The notes beneath the pieces were generated by a model. It was not told the origin of the DNA and did not search any database. It worked only from the letters and a program-made list of their open reading frames with translations. DNA of 39,598 nucleotides from an uncultured Bacteroides sp. (GTDB lineage Bacteria; Bacteroidota; Bacteroidia; Bacteroidales; Bacteroidaceae), in NCBI GenBank assembly GCA_949296855.1, contig CASFRN010000052.1, forward strand, positions 1-39,598, read 5' to 3'. A program made the position numbers and the translations under genes. Each line of letters begins with the position of its first letter. Position 1 is the stretch's first letter. Below are positions 34,013 through 39,598 of this stretch, piece after piece.

Positions 34013-36043
34013 ATGAAACGGAATCATTTAACATACCGGCTGATATGGCTCATTGCCGCCGTAAGCATAACGGCATGTACCTCCGACGAATTAGCGGCAC
34101 CGGCAGGTACGGACGACGCGCAAGCCATTGAACTGACTGGAACAAAGTCGCACATCATTACCCGGGCTGGCGACGACGTAGAACCGTTTGAGGTAGGAAC
34201 CCGATATTGGCTTCATGGAGTAAGCGATGCCGCCTGGACAGAAGCGACCGAAGACGACAATCATACCATTAATTACGGTACGGTTATTTCTTTCAGCGAC
34301 ACCCCAATGAATTTCTATGGAGTGACGTATGGTAATACAACAGATTTACCAGAACAGCCCACAACAGACCTTGCCATTACAGAACGGGTTGCGGAAAATA
34401 AATTGCCCGACTTGATGTATTCCAACAACCTGACAGGCCAAACCTTAGAAGCCAACGGCTACCGTCTGCAAATGGACTTCGAGCACGCAATGAGCAGACT
34501 GAAATTCATGATTGTAAAGCAAGACGAATCCGAAGACGCCGAAGAAGAAAAGAAATTAGAAGATGTGAAGCTAAAGAAAATCGTGGTGAAGGGTACGCAC
34601 GGAAGCGGCACGCTGGATATCGTACAGGGTACATGGAGCTATACGGATAATAGTACACCTGAACGCACCTATTATGAGAATACATCCGGCATAGATATCG
34701 CCACCACTTCCCAAGCGATATCCACAACAAATGATTTCCTCATTTTCCCCAATGAAGATGAAGGACAAGTCACCATATCCGTAACGCTAAGCGGAATAAC
34801 GGGCATTAACGGAGATAAAACCGTAGATTACGCACTAAGAAGCATCAACGAAGAAGGAACAGACATGGGCGTTTTCCGCTTTGAGCAAAACCACGAATAC
34901 ACCCTGCTCATCACGGTATTGAAAGACGACGTGCGCACCATCGCCATTGCCCCACAAGTGTACGAATGGATAGACAAGGACGAAGACACGTATTTAGGCC
35001 AGCCCGTCACCTTTGCCAACCTAATGTGGATGGACCGCAACCTTGGCGCCAAGAGTGCCGATTGTGAGAACGATTGGGAGAATTGCCGGGGGTATTACTA
35101 CCAGTATGGAAGAAACATTCCGTATATATTGGATATGGACAAATATGATATTGCCGTAAAAGGTTCATCGGAATATGAATTTCTCTATACTTACAATCAA
35201 TACGGAGAAAAAGTATATGGAGGACTGCAAGCTAACTCTACAAAAAAAATCACCATGGACGATGGGACAACTGTTAACATACCCGTAAGAGGAACTAATA
35301 ACATAGCCATTAATCCGGGAGATGACGTTGACATTTACGAATTTATATATGATACTGGCTCTGGAGTTTGGTTGTATAACGAAAATGGGTCACCACATCC
35401 TTTCAATAATACTTATTGGATGGAAAGTAGTGAAAACCATCCCTGCCCTAAAGGATGGCGATTGCCGACAGAAGAAGATTTTGCGACATTCCTTCCTGAT
35501 AAAACATTCAATACGAATCCTTGGTACGAAGGTTTTCATCATCCGGCTCCATATACAGGGGATATATCCAAATACCCGGAAGAAGTTATTTATGGAACAG
35601 TCAATGGTGAAAAAGCTTTTTATTTAATCAAACGGCAAGGACGCACTGACTGTTATCGGATTCGAATCTTATTGAAAGCATCCAAAGACGATGCGAACAA
35701 ACAATATTATGAATTCGCCTATTTTACAGGTGATGAAAAAATGACCTTTGACGGAATTTCCGAAGAGAATCAAGCAGACTTGCTGACAAAATTTGATTGG
35801 TCTACACCAAGTGCCATGATGGAAATACCATCTGTAGGATTCATTCATCCCCATAAAGAGTATAAATTAGACGGTGATGGAGTGAATGCCATTTTAAGAA
35901 CAAGCCAAACCGGCTCCGGTGATGGCACAAATTGGGTCTTCTACCTGAGAAACGACTGGCAATTCGGTTTAATCAATGGCAGCCGTAGAGCCCTTGGCGA
36001 CCAAATCCGTTGTGTGCGGGATGTAACAGTAAACAAAGATTGA
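34013..36043 (+). CDS. Fimbrillin-like lipoprotein with C-terminal FISUMP domain, tip adhesin candidate
   Basis: The 676-residue protein is a lipoprotein (lipobox SITAC, Cys22). Residues about 30-325 form a Mfa_like_1 pilin module (QMDFEHAMSRLKFMIV; FRFEQNHEYTLLITVLKD). From about 330 to 676 it has a FISUMP (Fibrobacter succinogenes major paralogous) domain: LMWMDRNLGA, YYYQYGRN, HPCPKGWRLPTEEDF, and the final GDQIRCVRDV. The combination suggests a tip subunit whose second half displays a binding or enzymatic surface. DNA of about 35085-35890 is richer in AT than the first half, suggesting that the FISUMP part was acquired separately. Confidence 0.82.
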   Translation: MKRNHLTYRLIWLIAAVSITACTSDELAAPAGTDDAQAIELTGTKSHIITRAGDDVEPFEVGTRYWLHGVSDAAWTEATEDDNHTINYGTVISFSDTPMNFYGVTYGNTTDLPEQPTTDLAITERVAENKLPDLMYSNNLTGQTLEANGYRLQMDFEHAMSRLKFMIVKQDESEDAEEEKKLEDVKLKKIVVKGTHGSGTLDIVQGTWSYTDNSTPERTYYENTSGIDIATTSQAISTTNDFLIFPNEDEGQVTISVTLSGITGINGDKTVDYALRSINEEGTDMGVFRFEQNHEYTLLITVLKDDVRTIAIAPQVYEWIDKDEDTYLGQPVTFANLMWMDRNLGAKSADCENDWENCRGYYYQYGRNIPYILDMDKYDIAVKGSSEYEFLYTYNQYGEKVYGGLQANSTKKITMDDGTTVNIPVRGTNNIAINPGDDVDIYEFIYDTGSGVWLYNENGSPHPFNNTYWMESSENHPCPKGWRLPTEEDFATFLPDKTFNTNPWYEGFHHPAPYTGDISKYPEEVIYGTVNGEKAFYLIKRQGRTDCYRIRILLKASKDDANKQYYEFAYFTGDEKMTFDGISEENQADLLTKFDWSTPSAMMEIPSVGFIHPHKEYKLDGDGVNAILRTSQTGSGDGTNWVFYLRNDWQFGLINGSRRALGDQIRCVRDVTVNKD

Positions 36044-36047
36044 GCGT

Positions 36048-37130
36048 ATGAAACGAACGATAATCATAGGAATGATATCAGTCCTGCTGGCAGCTTGCAG
36101 CACCACCGATGAAGAACCTGTTCCCGCACCGGATGGCAAGGTGCGGGTGGAGTTCCAGTTGCCGGGCACGTATGGAGTCAATGTATCGAATGCGCAATCA
36201 AGAGCAGATAATCTGCCTGAGGCAGGAGAAGATTGGCATGAACTGCCTGAAACAAATGCAACCTTATTACCGGTAGGCAGCACCCTATGGCTGAGCTATG
36301 CCAAACAAAATGAAGACGGCATCACATACAGCAAGCCGGACTTGCAAGGCTATGTGGTAGGCACCAACGCCAGCGGCTATAACACCCTCTATCCTTGCAC
36401 CACCACGGAAGGGGCAGACGGCAAGCTGACCCTGAATCCCGAAGCAATTGGCGCGCCGTTGTATCTGGAAACAGGAACGTATAAGTTCAAGATGATTTCG
36501 CCCGCCTACCCCATCGACAAAGAACTGAAAATGCAGGTAGACAACGGCATGTACCTCTATTCCACGGACGGACGGTATGAAGAAACCAGTTCACGAGCAG
36601 AAGAGATTATAGTCAATGCCACCGGCGTGCAATACATCAAGCTGAACCCCATCATCAGCCAGGTGGCACGCTTCACCTTCACCATCCAAAAAGGCGAAGG
36701 CGTCAACCGGCTGGAACCATTAGCGGCAGGCATTGAAATTAGCGGATTGCAGAACCCAGTTATGCACGACGAGCAACTGACCTATAACTGGAGTTCGGAA
36801 AACATAGCAGACACCTTAGTGATGCGCATAGGCGACAAACGTTCGTGGGTGACATTGCCGGGCGAAGAACTGCAAACGGACGAAGACGGAACCATCACCG
36901 GCGACATCGGCGTATTGCCCACCTTGACCATGAGCACGCCTATCGCCATCCTCATCAACATGGCAATCAACGGCGTGCCCACGCAATACATGACCTTGCT
37001 CAACGAACAGATGCTGCTGCATGCCCGTTCGTATAACCTGAAATGGGAAGTGAGCGTGAAAGAGGGACAAATCAGTGTCGTCACCTGGCAAAACCAATCG
37101 TGGGTAACGGACTTGGTAAATGAAGAATGA
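36048..37130 (+). CDS. Fimbrillin-like minor pilin lipoprotein
   Basis: The 360-residue protein has a short lipoprotein signal (lipobox LLAAC, Cys17), Arg sites at AQSRADN (about 45-51), a Mfa_like_1-type first domain (GSTLWLSYAKQNEDG), a middle RFTFTIQKGEGVNRLEP strand, and a C-terminal domain ending LHARSYNLKWEVSVKEGQISVVTWQNQSW. It starts 4 nt after the FISUMP gene, so expression is coupled. Probably an accessory subunit. Confidence 0.78.
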   Translation: MKRTIIIGMISVLLAACSTTDEEPVPAPDGKVRVEFQLPGTYGVNVSNAQSRADNLPEAGEDWHELPETNATLLPVGSTLWLSYAKQNEDGITYSKPDLQGYVVGTNASGYNTLYPCTTTEGADGKLTLNPEAIGAPLYLETGTYKFKMISPAYPIDKELKMQVDNGMYLYSTDGRYEETSSRAEEIIVNATGVQYIKLNPIISQVARFTFTIQKGEGVNRLEPLAAGIEISGLQNPVMHDEQLTYNWSSENIADTLVMRIGDKRSWVTLPGEELQTDEDGTITGDIGVLPTLTMSTPIAILINMAINGVPTQYMTLLNEQMLLHARSYNLKWEVSVKEGQISVVTWQNQSWVTDLVNEE

Positions 37131-37146
37131 AGAATGAAAAATGAAG
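37119..37146 (+). repeat. Four tandem 7-bp repeats at a gene junction
   Basis: Units AATGAAG start at 37119, 37126, 37133 (one mismatch) and 37140. They carry the stop of the upstream gene (TGA 37128-37130) and the start of the downstream gene (ATG 37141). Each earlier ATG opens only a five-codon frame. A change in copy number would alter the junction. Confidence 0.7.
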
Positions 37147-38055
37147 AATAACGGACTTATGAAACAGTGGCATATCATCGGATTAATCGGATGCTTGTTG
37201 TTGGCTGGATGCAGACAAGATAACCTTTGCACGATGGAAGAAGGGAAAGAAGTGAACGTTTCGCTTTCATTGGGCATGCTTCCGCCGGAAGGGACAGGTA
37301 CACGGGCTACAGCTCCGCACATACCCGAAGTGGAGAACCTGATACACGACATCTGGGTCATCCAGTTCGATGCCAGCGGAATCCGTATCAGACAAGATTA
37401 TTATGACCGGGACGGGGCTTCGGGACTTTATGTGGAGAACTTTACCGCCACCTTGGTTTCCGCATCGAACAGTACGGTTTGCCTGGTAGTCAATACAAAC
37501 GACCCGAATTTGGCAGATGAACAATTCTGGCCCAATAACCTGCCGGCTTTCCAACAAAAGCTGATGGATATTCATGCCAGCAACGACCTGTCGGAACGCG
37601 ACCGGATGCCTATGTGCGGATATTGGGTAGGGAATGTAACCGAAGGGCAAACCCTTTCCGTGATGCTTTGCCGCATGATGACCCGCATCAACTTAGTGGT
37701 AAACAATGAAACGGAAGAAGAATTGACCGACTTGACAGTAACGCTAAGCAACGTACCGACACAAGCATACGTTTATCCCAGCATCAACCAAGCGGCATTG
37801 CCAAATGATGCTTACCTTACGGAATCATTCAATGACACATTCACAGGCGAAATAGCCGCAGGCGCCTCCCAACAGTTCTATTATTACATGGCTCCGAACA
37901 TTTGCACCGATGAGGCAATGGCCACGAAAGCCACCGTCACATCCGGCGGCAAGACATGGAGCGTAACGTTGGGAACAGATTCGCCGGATACGGCTGACCG
38001 CGACTATGCGTTGTACGCCAACAACTACTATACGTTTACACTGAACTTAAAATAA
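37141..38055 (+). CDS. Fimbrillin-like lipoprotein, last gene of the fimbrial operon
   Basis: The 304-residue protein has a lipobox LLLAGC (Cys24 from the first ATG, Cys18 from the ATG at 37159, which may be the real start). GTRATAPHIPEVENLIHDIWVIQFDASG is typical of fimbrillin/Mfa-like openings, with an Arg cleavage site. It ends DYALYANNYYTFTLNLK, the usual last strand. Smaller than its neighbours; a tip or adaptor subunit is likely. Two terminator-like hairpins follow. Confidence 0.78.
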   Translation: MKNNGLMKQWHIIGLIGCLLLAGCRQDNLCTMEEGKEVNVSLSLGMLPPEGTGTRATAPHIPEVENLIHDIWVIQFDASGIRIRQDYYDRDGASGLYVENFTATLVSASNSTVCLVVNTNDPNLADEQFWPNNLPAFQQKLMDIHASNDLSERDRMPMCGYWVGNVTEGQTLSVMLCRMMTRINLVVNNETEEELTDLTVTLSNVPTQAYVYPSINQAALPNDAYLTESFNDTFTGEIAAGASQQFYYYMAPNICTDEAMATKATVTSGGKTWSVTLGTDSPDTADRDYALYANNYYTFTLNLK

Positions 38056-38065
38056 ATCTCTATCG

Positions 38066-38150
38066 CGGGGAAGCGTCCCCGTACATTTTTACTTAAATTA
38101 GTAATCCAAGAGCCGGTCCGCAGGGATGCGCGCCGGCTCTGCCTTTTCTG
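38066..38150 (+). terminator. Terminator hairpins after the fimbrial operon
   Basis: A first stem CGGGGA/TCCCCG (38066-38071, 38076-38081) is followed by T5. A second stem AGAGCCGG/CCGGCTCT (38109-38116, 38133-38140) is followed by GCCTTTTCTG. Together they would end the fimbrial transcript. Confidence 0.7.
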
Positions 38151-38206
38151 CGTAAGGCTTCCGCTCAGTGCCCTCGTTGCTGTTAGCATAAATTGACGGC
38201 TATACG

Positions 38207-38238
38207 CTTGCGGATATTCGTAAGAATCCTTACCTTTG
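38207..38238 (+). promoter_or_regulatory. Promoter of the right Rpn-like gene
   Basis: TTG (38208-38210), 20 nt, then TACCTTTG (38231-38238), 43 nt before the ATG at 38282. The spacer begins with CGGATATTC, so the 11-mer TGCGGATATTC of the palindromic element at 11038 also occurs here (38209-38219), perhaps by chance. Confidence 0.7.
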
Positions 38239-38281
38239 CCTTAGCGTCAAGTCAAAGTTCTAATTCTTAAATTATTCCCTT

Positions 38282-39205
38282 ATGAGCGAATTGCAAGACA
38301 GATATATCCGTTTTGACTGGGCAATCAAGCGTTTGCTTCGTCAGAAAGCCAATTTCGATGTGTTGGAAGGCTTCCTTACCGTCTTCATCGGCGAGCCTAT
38401 CCAGATTATCGAAATCTTGGAGAGTGAAGGGAACCAAGAGGCGGCTGACGACAAATTCAACCGCGTGGATATCAAGGCGAAAAACAGTAAGGGCGAAATC
38501 ATCATCGTCGAGGTTCAGAACACGCGCGAACTTTACTACTTAGAGCGCATTCTTTACGGAGTAGCGAAAGCCATTACCGAACACATCTCGTTAGGCCAGT
38601 CTTATAGCGAAGTGAAGAAAGTGTATTCCATTAGCATCCTTTATTTCGACATCGGCAAGGGTACTGATTACCTTTACCACGGCCAGACCCGTTTCATCGG
38701 CGTTCATACGCACGATGAGCTTCTGGTGAACATGAAGGAGCGCGATGTTATTGTCGCTCGTACACCTGCCACTGTCTTTCCTGAGTATATCCTGATTCGT
38801 GTCAACGAGTTCAACAGCGTAGCCGTCACCCCGTTGGAAGAGTGGATGCGTTACCTGAAGGAAGGTGTCATCAACAAAGACACTACCGCACCGGGCTTGA
38901 GCCAGGCACGTGAGAAGCTCCGTTACTATTCGATGACTCCCCAAGAGCGCAGAATCTACGATGAGCACCTGAACGCCGTCATGATTCAGAACGATGTGTT
39001 GAGTTCAGCGAAATTAGAAGGTCTTCAGGAAGGCAAACAGATAGGCATTCAGATGGGAATTGCGGAAGGCAAGCAACTCGGCATTGAAGAAGGAAAGCAG
39101 CATGAACGTCTGAAAAATGCTGCCAACATGAAAAAACTCGGCATTGCGCCCGAACTAATAGCCCAAGCTACAGGGTTGACTTTGAAAGAGATAGAGAAGC
39201 TTTGA
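38282..39205 (+). CDS. Rpn/PD-(D/E)XK nuclease family 'transposase' protein
   Basis: The 307-residue protein shares the layout of the left flank gene: an N-terminal FDWAIKRLLRQKANFDVLEGFL segment, a nuclease core with Asp and ExQ (VDIKAKNSKGEIIIVEVQN, about 62-80), and a C-terminal EGKQ/GI-rich helical stretch with the closing tail LGIAPELIAQATGLTLKEIEKL. That tail aligns with LGVSVDIIAKGTGLSVEEIEAL of the left gene. Overall similarity between the two cores is low by eye, so they are different branches. It has its own promoter. The activity (nuclease, transposition, defence) is inferred from the family. Confidence 0.85.
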   Translation: MSELQDRYIRFDWAIKRLLRQKANFDVLEGFLTVFIGEPIQIIEILESEGNQEAADDKFNRVDIKAKNSKGEIIIVEVQNTRELYYLERILYGVAKAITEHISLGQSYSEVKKVYSISILYFDIGKGTDYLYHGQTRFIGVHTHDELLVNMKERDVIVARTPATVFPEYILIRVNEFNSVAVTPLEEWMRYLKEGVINKDTTAPGLSQAREKLRYYSMTPQERRIYDEHLNAVMIQNDVLSSAKLEGLQEGKQIGIQMGIAEGKQLGIEEGKQHERLKNAANMKKLGIAPELIAQATGLTLKEIEKL

Positions 39206-39250
39206 TTGGTAGTAGGGCAAACCATAGGAAAGCTTCTCATGTCTCTGTGC

Positions 39251-39598
39251 TCATTTTTCGATTACCCAATCGGTCAACGTATGCCGCTCGCTATCGAAGT
39301 TGATGCCCACCTTCACTATCGGAAGCCCGCAAAGGGCAAAACGTTCGGGATATTGCTTCAAGTCGATTTGACGCATCGCCGCATCGGCATCCTTATCGAG
39401 CTTCACCTCTATTATATATAAGGTGTTGTGCGTGCGCATCACCACGTCTACCCTGCCCTGCGGCGTACGCACTTCTACATCCGCAAAGCTGCCCAATAAC
39501 GTGAATATCAGGTAAAGCATCTGCTGGTAGTGACCCTCGTAACGGGTGTTCTCGCAATAAGGCACGGTGGAAAGCACCGTCTGCATCAGGCGCAAAGC
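39251..39598 (-). CDS. 3' end of AAA-ATPase-like/PD-(D/E)XK nuclease protein (partial)
   Basis: The frame runs off the right edge, so only the C-terminal 115 or so residues are seen; the Met near the edge is probably internal. The segment has QQMLYLIFTLLG, then VEVRTPQGRVDVVMRTHNTLYIIEVKLD (D...ExK of a PD-(D/E)XK nuclease), and YPERFALCGLPIVKVGINFD. It matches the C-terminal PDDEXK_9 (DUF1703) domain of the AAA-ATPase-like proteins abundant in Bacteroides. Convergent with the Rpn-like gene, 45 nt apart. Confidence 0.8.
   Translation of the reverse strand, partial: ALRLMQTVLSTVPYCENTRYEGHYQQMLYLIFTLLGSFADVEVRTPQGRVDVVMRTHNTLYIIEVKLDKDADAAMRQIDLKQYPERFALCGLPIVKVGINFDSERHTLTDWVIEK

Overview
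The window looks like a chromosomal segment from a gut-type Bacteroidales (Bacteroides/Phocaeicola-like) genome. Evidence: repeated TAnnTTTG -7 promoter boxes (some with a TTG-type -33 element 19-21 nt upstream), little use of Shine-Dalgarno sequences, a Rho factor with a long disordered insertion, PepSY-like and DUF3575/DUF3868 proteins, and a Mfa-type (type V) fimbrial operon. I see no rRNA, tRNA, CRISPR array, prophage or intact insertion sequence.

Layout. 0.3-4.0 kb (+): grpE-dnaJ chaperone pair, a COG0523/CobW metal GTPase and ribosome-assembly GTPase engB. 4.0-8.5 kb (-): Uup-like ABC-F ATPase, a DUF3805/3806-like protein, a membrane-anchored transglutaminase-like protein and ridA. 8.9-10.9 kb (+): rho behind a long leader, then a two-part palindromic region. 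11.1-15.1 kb (-): trkH, an OmpR-type regulator, its histidine kinase and a PepSY-like periplasmic protein. 15.4-16.9 kb (+): a lipoprotein phosphoesterase overlapping an outer-membrane protein gene. 17.0-21.6 kb (+): pstSCAB-phoU. 21.7-24.6 kb (-): lutABC lactate oxidation genes, with a repeat-filled gap between lutB and lutC. 24.8-25.8 kb (-): a Rpn/PD-(D/E)XK 'transposase family' gene. 26.2-38.1 kb (+): a nine-gene fimbrial operon (DUF3575, DUF3868/OmpA-like, Mfa1-like fimbrillin, Mfa2/FimB anchor, five further fimbrillin-like lipoproteins, one with a FISUMP domain). 38.3-39.2 kb (+): a second Rpn-like gene. 39.25 kb to the edge (-): the 3' end of an AAA/PD-(D/E)XK gene.

How it works together. 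The pst genes form a phosphate uptake and signalling unit whose promoter carries two TGTAACAG direct repeats exactly 11 bp apart where a -33 element should be, the geometry of a PhoB site. PstC carries, between its first and second membrane segments, a periplasmic segment clearly homologous to part of PstS. The fimbrial operon follows the Mfa scheme: stalk pilin, anchor, then accessory or tip subunits, all made as lipoproteins. The operon is bracketed by outward-facing Rpn-like nuclease genes, and the left divergent gap holds 21-bp tandem repeats each containing a near-palindrome.

The items I would check first are the PstS-like insertion in PstC, the Pho-box-like promoter, the 21-bp repeat array, the possible gene-within-gene in the left Rpn-like gene, and the FISUMP-bearing pilin with its AT-rich C-terminal half.
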